A DNA stretch of 40,134 nt, taken from assembly GCA_947303625.1 (NCBI GenBank), contig CAMYYV010000013.1, positions 1-40,134 on the forward strand. The letters run 5' to 3'. This document shows, piece by piece, positions 26,601-32,177 of this stretch. Origin of the DNA: an uncultured Bacteroidales bacterium. GTDB lineage: Bacteria > Bacteroidota > Bacteroidia > Bacteroidales > F082. Positions within the stretch are counted from its first letter, which is position 1. Each line of letters starts with the position of its first letter. Position numbers and translations under genes: made by a program. The notes under the pieces are model-generated. The model searched no databases. It was not told the DNA's origin and saw only the letters and a list, made by a program, of their open reading frames with translations.

Positions 26601-28674
26601 TAATGCTACTGCAAGAGGAGTTGTAGCCGCCGCCGATACTCGCACCATACTCACCGCCAGTGGCGTTGACGGTGCCGCCACTGATGGTAATATTGCCGCA
26701 AGATTGGTAGTAGCCGCCGCCGATACCCGCAGAATTACCACCGCCACTGGCGTTGAGTGTTCCGCTGCCTTGGATGGTGAGGGTCTTGTTTTCAGGCACA
26801 TAGAGGCCGGAACTATGATATCCACCAGTTACGGTGTTAGTCGTACCCTCACCCAAGACGATGACGGCATTGCCCAAACAATCGATGCTTGGCCATTTAT
26901 GGCCACTGTCATTGGTAATGGCAGTGATGTTCACGCCACTGAAGGTCACCGTGGCACCGTCGGCAATTTTGACGCGGGTGTTGGGGCCTCCCGTACCTAT
27001 AAGCGTGTTACCGTCTTGGAGCAGCACTTCTCCGGTTTCTTGTGTCAGCGTTACCGTGTTTGTCCATTTCGCGTATAAGGTCACGGTGGCACCTGCGGTC
27101 TGCGTCAGGTTGCTCACGCTCTGCCCATCGGTATAGACTTCTGGCCCGTTGGCCGAAGTGGCCCATCCTAAGAAGTGAAGTCCCCCGTTGGTGAAGGCAT
27201 TGGCTGTGAGGTTTTGTGCCACGTTGTACATGAAGGGCATGCTGGCCATCGTGCCTGTACCGCCGTTGGCATTGAAGGCGACCGTGTAGGGGAAGGTGGT
27301 GAAGGGGCTTTGTGTGATGAAGCCTGTCACCACGGTGCCGATGGTGACGGTGCCGCAGGTACTATTATAGCCCGCACCGATGGCATTGTCGCAATTGGGG
27401 TCTTTTGTGACGGTGACGCGGGTCACGCTTTGGGTAATAGTGATGTTCCCGCAAGAGGATAGGTCGTAGCCGCTGCCGATACCAGCAGCCGCAAATCCGC
27501 CGCTGGTGGCGTTGACAGTGCCGCCGCTGATAGTAATGCTGCCGCAAGAGGATTGATAGCCGCTGCCGATACCCGCACCATACTCACCGCCAGTGGCGTT
27601 GACGGTGCCGCCGTTGATGGTAATGTTGCCGCAAGAGTCGCTGTCACCGGTGCCGATACCCGCAGCATAATCACCGCCAGTGGCGTTGACGGTGCCGCCG
27701 TTGATGGTAATGTTGCCACAAGAGGATGGGGAATAGAAGCCGGCGACGCCACCGATACCTGCAGCAGACTGTGCGCCTGTAACGTTGAGTGTTCCGTTGC
27801 CTTGGATGGTGAGGGTTTTGTTTGCAGGCACATAGATGCCGGAACTGTAATATCCCCCTTTTACGGTGTTTGTTGTGCCTCCACTTAATACGATGACGGC
27901 ATCGCCCAAACACCAGATGCCTGGCCACTGGTGGTTTTCGTCATTGGAAATGGCGGTGATGTTCACGCCGTTTAAGGTCACCGTGGCACCGTCGAGGATG
28001 ATGACTTGGGTGTCGGCGCCGCCCGTGCCTGTGAGGATATGGCCGTTTCGGAGTTGCACTTCTCCACTCCCCGAACTCAACGTCACCACGTTGGCCCCCG
28101 CGGTGGTGGCAACATGCATATAGATGTAGGCGGAGTTGGAGCCGCAGCCTGAGTTGAGGTCATAGCCGGTGCTACCGCCGTTTTCGCCCACGGCACCGTT
28201 TTGGGTGGTGTTGAAGGTGATGCCGGTGACGCCGTGGTTGTTCGTCAAGGCATCCCTGGTGTAATAGAGGTGGATGTAGGCACCACCCGCATTGTTGTTC
28301 AGGTCGCCTTGGCTGTTTGTGAAACTCTCGCTTCCGTTGCATGGAACAAGATAGTAGGTTCTTCCTTCGTGGGTGAGGCTGTTGGGGGGATTGTTGCCCG
28401 TCCTGATGTAGAAGTCAGTGATGGGTACGCCCGTGTTGCCCAAGCTGCTCTGCTTTCTGTAGAGCAGGTGGATGTAGTCGCTGCCGGAGCCGCAGCCAGC
28501 GTTCAAGTCATAGTTGATGTCTATCCAACCTGCTGCCGTGAGGTCGCTTAACTGGCTGTTGAACGTATTCTGGTTTTTGTTGCCGAGAAGCATCACGTCG
28601 GTGATGAAGTCGGTGGCCGACGCCGTTAGCGTCATCGCTATGAGGATGGATAGTGTGAGTATGCGTTTTTTCAT
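23674..28674 (-). CDS. Giant repetitive surface protein with InlB-type repeats and T9SS sorting domain
   Basis: This 1666-residue exported protein has a signal peptide (about 1-20, ...MTLTASA). Residues about 21-195 hold two similar units (NYDLNAGCGSGSDYIHLLY and GYDLNSGCGSNSAYIYMHV). Three modules of about 370 residues follow. Each is a beta-helix-like array of about 27-residue units (SSCGNITISGGTVNATGG ... AAGIGSG) closed by an InlB/Listeria-Bacteroides repeat (YTVAFNANGGTGTMASMPF ... FLGWATSANGPEVY) at about 455-535, 825-905 and 1196-1275. The C-terminal region (about 1590-1666) is a type A T9SS sorting domain (GMTPGVYVLRLINGDDVKTQ). InlB-type repeats are common in surface proteins that bind host or cell-wall partners. 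Modules 1 and 2 share 358 identical bases. Adhesin function is inferred. Confidence 0.9.
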   Translation of the reverse strand: MKKRILTLSILIAMTLTASATDFITDVMLLGNKNQNTFNSQLSDLTAAGWIDINYDLNAGCGSGSDYIHLLYRKQSSLGNTGVPITDFYIRTGNNPPNSLTHEGRTYYLVPCNGSESFTNSQGDLNNNAGGAYIHLYYTRDALTNNHGVTGITFNTTQNGAVGENGGSTGYDLNSGCGSNSAYIYMHVATTAGANVVTLSSGSGEVQLRNGHILTGTGGADTQVIILDGATVTLNGVNITAISNDENHQWPGIWCLGDAVIVLSGGTTNTVKGGYYSSGIYVPANKTLTIQGNGTLNVTGAQSAAGIGGVAGFYSPSSCGNITINGGTVNATGGDYAAGIGTGDSDSCGNITINGGTVNATGGEYGAGIGSGYQSSCGSITISGGTVNATSGGFAAAGIGSGYDLSSCGNITITQSVTRVTVTKDPNCDNAIGAGYNSTCGTVTIGTVVTGFITQSPFTTFPYTVAFNANGGTGTMASMPFMYNVAQNLTANAFTNGGLHFLGWATSANGPEVYTDGQSVSNLTQTAGATVTLYAKWTNTVTLTQETGEVLLQDGNTLIGTGGPNTRVKIADGATVTFSGVNITAITNDSGHKWPSIDCLGNAVIVLGEGTTNTVTGGYHSSGLYVPENKTLTIQGSGTLNASGGGNSAGIGGGYYQSCGNITISGGTVNATGGEYGASIGGGYNSSCSSITISGGTVNATGGYAAAGIGSGSFFSSCGSITINGGTVTATGGNYGAGVGSGNNQSSCGNITISGGTVTATGGYEAAGIGSGEDQSSCGNISITQSVTRVTATKGNSCDNAIGAGYNSTCGTVTIGTVETGFITQSPFITFPYTVAFNANGGTGTMASMPFMYNVAQNLTANAFTNGGLHFLGWATSANGPEVYTDGQSVSNLTQTAGATVTLYAKWTNTVTLTQETGEVLLQDGNTLIGTGGPNTRVKIADGATVTFIGVDITAIANDENYEWPGIDCLGNAVIVLGEGTTNTVNGGYESSGIYMPANKTLTIQGSGTLNANGGSLTAGIGGKDRSSCGNIIISGGTITATGGYAAAGIGSGYNQSDCGSITINGGTVTATGGYFAAGIGSGYYQSSCGNITIDGGTVTATGSYGAAGIGSGYYQSSCGNITISGGTVTATGGDYGAGIGSGRNYSDCGSISITQVVTRVTATKGSSCDNAIGAGYNSSCQSVTIGTVETGFITQSPFTTFPYRVTFNANGGTGSMANMDFMYNVAQNLVYNLFTCTGYTWDGWATTLNGPKVYDEHQSVTNLTNTPHTVKLYARWNALKAIAGYGTGSGWALIASPVVNDNTPTASNGFLTAAYDLYRFNQDADLEWENWKQTGNHYHFNLESGRGYLYASQANTTLVFNGTPYSGNGQVTLAKTADAQFEGWNLIGNPFGTAKTIGSKPFYRMNDLGTEIIAATNPTVAAMEGIFVVANTNGETVTFAEPSKDGESEERIIINLCTTAAIIDRAIIRLGEGETLPKLQIREGSTKIYLPQGGKEYAIACAETTGEIPVNFKASENGTYTLTVNVEGLELGYLHLIDNLTGNDIDLLRPNVLIAGEDPQSPTSSYTFEAKTTDYASRFKLVFSTICEDADVDNETFAYIDASGNVIITADACDASLQVIDMTGRVVVTRGGRIQCVPTSGMTPGVYVLRLINGDDVKTQKIVVR
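23760..23778. repeat. In-frame palindrome, family B copy 1
   Basis: GGACGCAT-TGA-ATGCGTCC, perfect 8-base arms. It encodes GRIQCVP on the minus strand in the sorting domain of the giant gene, at the place where the 20252 paralogue has DVARNVST. Confidence 0.8.
23825..23841. repeat. In-frame palindrome, family B copy 2
   Basis: GACGCAT-CGC-ATGCGTC, 7-base arms, encoding ADACDASL. Same arms as the copy 50 bases away. Confidence 0.65.
23991..24012. repeat. In-frame palindrome, family C copy 1
   Basis: ATTGCGGG-TCTTCG-CCCGCAAT, perfect 8-base arms. It encodes IAGEDPQS. In the paralogue at 20252 this position holds a family D element instead. Confidence 0.8.
25831..26188 (-). repeat. Long identical direct repeat, copy A (giant T9SS gene)
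   Basis: 358 bases identical to 26941-27298 with an offset of 1110 bases. It covers the end of a beta-helix module and the following InlB-type repeat. Confidence 0.85.
26941..27298 (-). repeat. Long identical direct repeat, copy B (giant T9SS gene)
   Basis: Identical to 25831-26188. The flanking 100-200 bases differ at only a few positions, for example gaaggtggtg against gaaggtgatg. Confidence 0.85.
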
Positions 28675-28708
28675 GATGACATGTTTTTGGGTGTTCAGTT
28701 GTCAGTTA

Positions 28709-28762
28709 GCAGCCATGTCATCCCAACGTAGGCTTGTGCGCTGGCTTGGGATCTATGGCTGC
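28709..28762 (-). promoter_or_regulatory. Hairpin in the leader of the giant T9SS gene
   Basis: GCAGCCAT (28709-28716) pairs with ATGGCTGC (28755-28762), and ATCCCAA (28720-28726) with TTGGGAT (28746-28752), closing a loop of about 19 bases. It lies between the promoter at 28791 and the start codon at 28674. A regulatory role is possible, but no known riboswitch is recognised. Confidence 0.5.
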
Positions 28763-28790
28763 GTCCTTCCCGAGCACGCTTTTCTGGCGG

Positions 28791-28822
28791 TAAAAATAGA
28801 AAAAAATGGTTTTCGATACAAA
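28791..28822 (-). promoter_or_regulatory. Promoter of the giant T9SS gene
   Basis: Minus-strand TATTTTTA (28791-28798), one base off consensus, with TTTG (28819-28822) 20 bases upstream. The leader is about 110 bases. Confidence 0.5.
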
Positions 28823-28943
28823 AAAAAACGAATTTTGTTAATAAAAAATCCCGCCATCGCTGATAAAGGCGAAGGTCCCTATGCCTGCGGTCCCAGAGAC
28901 CAATCGAAGGGCCGAAGGGCCGACCTTAAAGCTTGCTTTTGCA

Positions 28944-30209
28944 TTAACCGTTTCCCAAATAGGAAGCAATCTCACCGATCAATGCTTCAGTGACCTCGTT
29001 TCTTCGGGCTATTTCGGGGAACTGGCGCACGGCATTTCTTATCTCGTCAATGGTTCTTCGGACATCCCCTTTTTTCAGGTCGAATTGTCCGGCTACCGCA
29101 AACAGGTCCTCATCAGTGATGTCGCTCACTTTGGAATTGACGCTGAGCGCGTGATAGTTCTCAAACGGCAAGGCCTCCAAATCGACGCTGAAGGTCAAGT
29201 CGTAGGCCGGTGCCAAACTCCATCGGCCTTTGCGGTCCATCAGGAAAGAGAAATTCTTAGCGTGGTCATCCACATTGTGGGCTATTACATTAAACGCCAT
29301 TCTCCTGAAGGCCTCAAGGAGGTCGGGATAACCCAGTCCGAGTTTCCTTACTGCATACAGGTAGTTCTCATAACTGTCGGCGGAAGGATAAAGTGCCATG
29401 AGGGTTTGGGAAAAGAGTTTGACGTTTCCAACCCTGTCGAAACGATACGTCAGAAAATGGTTCACACCTTCGCATTTGATTATCTCTGAATCCATCATCT
29501 GAATGCCGCATGCCTTGGCCATCTCATGGTAGGTCATTTCAAGTTCTGCGGACGGATAGTTATGCTCCTGAAATTTCAGAATGGCGTGTCGGAAACCGTC
29601 GGGAACATCCCCCTGCCCGCAGCAAATCATGTCAGGTTCGTTCATTCCCTTTTTGATGGCGATGATGGCCTTCGGACGCTGTCCACCGGCGGATGTCCCC
29701 ACTTTGAAGATGTCTTGAAGTGCCAATGAATCATCCAAGGTCAGCCGCAAATCCAAACGGCCTTGCAAGATGGCCTGCGCATAACGGTACAGTTCAACCA
29801 CATTGACGACATCCGGCCCTTTTGCATCAAGGTCGTAGGCGGGTTCAAACTCCAACGCGCCCATGCCGCGTTTCCCAAGATAGAGCAAGAAGTCCAATGG
29901 GGTAATCTCGTTCGGATTAATTTTTTGCTGTTGGCACCACGAGGCAAATACCTTACTTCCCCAGCGGTCGGGCAACGAATCGGCCACAAAGGGAGGGAGA
30001 CCTTTGAAACGGCCACGGATACCTTTAATAGGGAAGTTTTTCTGTTCACGCAGTTTGGGTAGGCCATAGATGATTGGGGAAATGTCAAGGCCTTTCTCTA
30101 AAAAAAGCAGGTCGAACTCAAAATAGGATAGCGACTCCTTGGCATCCCAATAGAGCGTCCCTATCGGGCTTCCCCAAAGCATGACATGTATGGCGTTGTT
30201 ACTCTTCAT
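28944..30209 (-). CDS. hipA: HipA-family serine/threonine kinase toxin
   Basis: This 421-residue cytoplasmic kinase is the toxin of a type II toxin-antitoxin module. HipA of E. coli phosphorylates glutamyl-tRNA synthetase and causes dormancy; other homologues use other targets. An N-terminal HipA domain (GLPKLREQKNFPIKGIRGRF, VADSLPDRWG) is followed by the ATP-binding loop GTSAGGQRPKA (171-181). Ser173 there corresponds to the autophosphorylated loop Ser. The catalytic segment is HNVDDHAKNFSF (Asp314, Lys318, Asn319). The metal-binding Asp is probably Asp337 in APAYDLTFS. All key residues are present, so it looks active. It overlaps the end of the HTH gene upstream by 11 bases, the classical antitoxin-first order. 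Confidence 0.9.
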   Translation of the reverse strand: MKSNNAIHVMLWGSPIGTLYWDAKESLSYFEFDLLFLEKGLDISPIIYGLPKLREQKNFPIKGIRGRFKGLPPFVADSLPDRWGSKVFASWCQQQKINPNEITPLDFLLYLGKRGMGALEFEPAYDLDAKGPDVVNVVELYRYAQAILQGRLDLRLTLDDSLALQDIFKVGTSAGGQRPKAIIAIKKGMNEPDMICCGQGDVPDGFRHAILKFQEHNYPSAELEMTYHEMAKACGIQMMDSEIIKCEGVNHFLTYRFDRVGNVKLFSQTLMALYPSADSYENYLYAVRKLGLGYPDLLEAFRRMAFNVIAHNVDDHAKNFSFLMDRKGRWSLAPAYDLTFSVDLEALPFENYHALSVNSKVSDITDEDLFAVAGQFDLKKGDVRRTIDEIRNAVRQFPEIARRNEVTEALIGEIASYLGNG

Positions 30210-30528
30210 CGGTTTTCCTCCTTGGTTTAAACACGCGCTCGCGGTGTGCCTTGTTCAATTTTGCCATGACCACTGGGCTGGGGGGCAACGGCTCCAATAG
30301 TTTGTCGACAGCCTCAATCATGCTGATGGCCCGCAGCATTCGGAAGAGCGAGTCGAGCGTAATGTTCTTCGCCGAGCCGTTCTCGAACTGGCTCACTGTA
30401 AACACGCTGAGGCCGCAAAACTCAGCGACTTCCTTCTGCGACTTGCCCGTGCGTATTCGATAGTCTTTGTACCGTTCACCTAACATGGCAACCAGTTCGG
30501 TGTTCGACATGTCCTTGATTTGCATCAT
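30199..30528 (-). CDS. hipB: HipB-like XRE-family antitoxin/repressor
   Basis: This 109-residue DNA-binding protein has a Cro/C1-type helix-turn-helix at about 21-75. KSQKEVAEFCGLSVFTVSQF is the helix-turn-helix proper and NGSAKNITLDSLFRMLRAI follows. The C-terminal tail is basic (NKAHRERVFKPRRKTDEE). It should bind HipA and repress its own promoter. Two adjacent Met codons (30528, 30525) are possible starts. An inverted repeat pair flanking its promoter (30543-30604) is a good operator candidate. Confidence 0.88.
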   Translation of the reverse strand: MMQIKDMSNTELVAMLGERYKDYRIRTGKSQKEVAEFCGLSVFTVSQFENGSAKNITLDSLFRMLRAISMIEAVDKLLEPLPPSPVVMAKLNKAHRERVFKPRRKTDEE

Positions 30529-30541
30529 TCCATTTTTTTTG

Positions 30542-30604
30542 CAAATATAGAAATTTCAAAATTAATGGCGATAATTTTTTATAAAATTTTATATTTCTAT
30601 ATTT
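30542..30604 (-). promoter_or_regulatory. hipBA promoter with flanking operator-like inverted repeat
   Basis: Minus-strand TATATTTG (30542-30549) is an exact -7 element 13-20 bases before the start codon. The 12-mer AAATATAGAAAT (30543-30554) recurs as its exact reverse complement ATTTCTATATTT (30593-30604), 38 bases away. One arm overlaps the -7 element. Confidence 0.6.
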
Positions 30605-30615
30605 AGAACAAGAAA

Positions 30616-30640
30616 GGCGATCTTCATAATGAAGGTCGCC
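30616..30640 (-). terminator. Hairpin after the truncated T9SS paralogue
   Basis: GGCGATCTTCA-TAA-TGAAGGTCGCC (one mismatch pair). It lies downstream of the fragment's stop and upstream of the hipBA promoter; the T-tail is short. Confidence 0.5.
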
Positions 30641-30739
30641 TGGTGTTGTTTGTCAAATCATTTTATAACAATCTTCTGCGTCTTCACGTCGCTGCCGTTG
30701 ATGAGGCGAAGGACATACACGCCCGCAGGCATTCCGTTT

Positions 30740-30766
30740 GTAGAGACGTTGCGCGCAACGTCTGTG
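30740..30766. repeat. In-frame palindrome, family A copy 3
   Basis: Core GACGTTGCGCGCAACGTC, encoding DVARNVST in the remnant's sorting domain. Confidence 0.82.
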
Positions 30767-30804
30767 CAACGAATGACGCGACCCATCACATCCATAATTT
30801 GAAA

Positions 30805-30828
30805 GGTCCCTGAGCCTGTCGAAGGGCC
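30805..30828. repeat. In-frame palindromic element, family D copy 3
   Basis: Same 24 bases as 20405-20428, here encoding GPSTGSGT. Confidence 0.8.
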
Positions 30829-30977
30829 GTCGTTGATGATGATGTTGCCCGAGGCGTCGATGTAGGCAAAGGCCTCATTGTCAACATCTGCGTCCTCGCA
30901 GATGGACGAGAACACCAGCTTGAATCGGCTGGCATAGTCGGTGGTCTTGGCGGTGAAGGTGTACTGTGGCGCAAGAG

Positions 30978-30999
30978 ATTGCGGGTCTTCGCCCGCAAT
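30978..30999. repeat. In-frame palindrome, family C copy 2
   Basis: Same arms and loop as 23991-24012 (ATTGCGGG-TCTTCG-CCCGCAAT), encoding IAGEDPQS. Confidence 0.8.
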
Positions 31000-31344
31000 G
31001 AGGGTTTCTGGGTGGAGCAGGTCGATGTCGGCACCCGTGAGGTTGTCGATGAGGTGGAGATAGCCCAATTCCAGGCCTTCGGTGTTCACCGTGAGCGTGT
31101 AAGTGCCGTTCTCAGAGGCTTTGAAATTGACAGGTATCTCGCCCGTGGTTTCGGCGCAGGCAATGGCGTACTCCTTGCCGCCCTGCGGCAGATAAATCTT
31201 CGTGCTGCCCTCGCGGATTTGCAGCTTTGGCAGGGCCTCGCCCTCGCCGAGGCGCACAATGGCGCGGTCGATGACGGCGTCGTTGTTGCAAAGGTTGATG
31301 ATGATGCGCTCCTCGCTCTCGCCGCCTCTCGTTTTGAGTTTTGT

Positions 31345-31647
31345 TTATTCCACCAACTCATATTGTTCTTTCAAAGCTTCTATTTCGGCCAAATAAGGGC
31401 TTTCAGCAGCCTCAAATTCACCATAATAAATATCGTATGGGTCAATGTCGAACTGCGTGCCCCAATGGATTTCGTAGTCGTTGATTTCAAACTGCTGAAA
31501 CAGCGTTTTGTCAATGTATTTGTGTATAGAAGGGTGAAGGCTTTTGGAAATAAAGCCATAGAAGTCGGCCAGCCGTTTCTGTCCGTCGTCGAAGGTGATT
31601 AAAACCTTGTAATCACCCGAATACTCCGCGTTTACTATCTTATACAT
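31345..31647 (-). CDS. DUF2442 domain protein
   Basis: A 100-residue small acidic protein. The pattern YKVLITFDDGQKRLADFYGF, then FEINDYEIHWGTQFDIDPYD, is that of DUF2442 (beta-rich, ends with WxxxxDIDP-Y). DUF2442 genes very often follow DUF4160 genes, and the pair is thought to be a toxin-antitoxin-like module. The start lies two bases after the DUF4160 stop. An acidic C-terminal extension (EFEAAESPYLAEIEALKEQY) goes beyond the usual domain. The stop codon lies immediately before, and in frame with, the T9SS remnant. Confidence 0.8.
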   Translation of the reverse strand: MYKIVNAEYSGDYKVLITFDDGQKRLADFYGFISKSLHPSIHKYIDKTLFQQFEINDYEIHWGTQFDIDPYDIYYGEFEAAESPYLAEIEALKEQYELVE

Positions 31648-31649
31648 GG

Positions 31650-31955
31650 TTATTTCACTTTTTTATTGATGGTTTCACAAGTAACATCAGCTTTCAAGAC
31701 AAAGAATTGATACCATTTTTCTGAAATGCATAATGCATATTCCTCCACAAACTTTTCTGCCAATTTCATTTTATCGGGCGGCAGATGGTCTTTGCCGCGT
31801 TTTTTACGACGCTTCAATTCCAAAAGCTTTCCTTGGGAAAATATAATGTCGAATATGGTTTCATTTTCTCCACATACGGCATGAACATGCAAAGGCTCAT
31901 GGTCATTCGAGTAGAATTTGAATATGATTCCGAAATACGAATAAATGTTAGGCAT
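31650..31955 (-). CDS. DUF4160 domain protein
   Basis: 101 residues from the ATG at 31955 (MPNIYSYFGIIFKFY), the canonical N-terminus of DUF4160. The in-frame extension upstream overlaps the promoter. SNDHEPLHVHAVCGENETIF contains the conserved H-x-P-x-H-x-H pattern (here HEPLHVH), which could bind a metal. Usual DUF4160 proteins are 80-90 residues; this one has a longer helical C-terminus (KMKLAEKFVEEYALCISEKW). It is paired with the downstream DUF2442 gene; a toxin or antitoxin role has been proposed for such pairs but is not shown by the sequence. Confidence 0.8.
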   Translation of the reverse strand: MPNIYSYFGIIFKFYSNDHEPLHVHAVCGENETIFDIIFSQGKLLELKRRKKRGKDHLPPDKMKLAEKFVEEYALCISEKWYQFFVLKADVTCETINKKVK

Positions 31956-31979
31956 AACGCTTTTTGTGTTTTTCACCTG

Positions 31980-32010
31980 CAAAAATAGGCATAATTCTGA
32001 AAATGTGCAA
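31980..32010 (-). promoter_or_regulatory. Promoter of the DUF4160-DUF2442 pair
   Basis: Minus-strand TATTTTTG (31980-31987) with TTG (32008-32010) 20 bases upstream. The ATG at 31955 is 24 bases downstream. Confidence 0.6.
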
Positions 32011-32011
32011 C

Positions 32012-32041
32012 AAAAAAAATCCCGCTATTGCAGACGGGATT
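32012..32041 (-). terminator. Terminator after the di-heme oxidoreductase gene
   Basis: Minus-strand stem AATCCCG/CGGGATT (32019-32024 with 32035-32041) followed by a run of eight T on the minus strand. Confidence 0.7.
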
Positions 32042-32043
32042 AT

Positions 32044-32168
32044 GGGCTGTAGGACCACGGTGTGACAGCCCTAAAGACGGGCAGAGATTCCCTTTGGGAA
32101 ATCGAAGATTCGACGAAGGGAATCCATTCACCTTATGATGGTAGAGACGGTGCATGCACCGTCTCTAC
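32044..32168. repeat. Composite intergenic repeat patch
   Basis: Three nested structures follow one another. First is a hairpin GGGCTGT...ACAGCCC (32044-32071). Second is GATTCCCTT (32086-32094) inverted as AAGGGAATC (32116-32124), resembling the ends of the double-hairpin element. Third is a perfect 28-base palindrome (32141-32168; core GACGGTGCATGCACCGTC), a variant of the family A elements found inside genes. It lies between the 32178 gene and its terminator. Confidence 0.7.
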
Positions 32169-32177
32169 AAAGGGTGA

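Larger units (their letters stand above)
30658..31323 (-). pseudogene. Truncated T9SS surface-protein remnant (C-terminal part only)
   Basis: About 222 codons are homologous to the last part of the giant gene at 23674: both share GEIPVNFKASENGTYTLTV, YASRFKLVFS and the T9SS sorting domain ending VYVLRLINGSDVKTQKIV. Homology begins abruptly at GESEERIIIN (31323). The bases just upstream encode nothing similar. There is no signal peptide, so it cannot be exported as such. The reading frame continues up to the TAA of the DUF2442 gene at 31345. It carries palindromic elements of families A, C and D. It is probably the 3' stub of a third paralogue, cut when the DUF4160-DUF2442 segment arrived or by a deletion. 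Confidence 0.82.

Noticed and set aside
22600-27800. CRISPR-like regular repeats (GGTGCCGCCG..., about 80-90 base period)
   Set aside because: The repeats keep frame, vary at third positions and encode beta-helix rungs; there are no unique spacers of constant length and no cas genes.
23674-31323. A composite transposon formed by the two T9SS paralogues around hipBA
   Set aside because: The shared parts are protein-coding C-termini in direct orientation, with no transposase or terminal repeats; gene duplication and decay explain it better.
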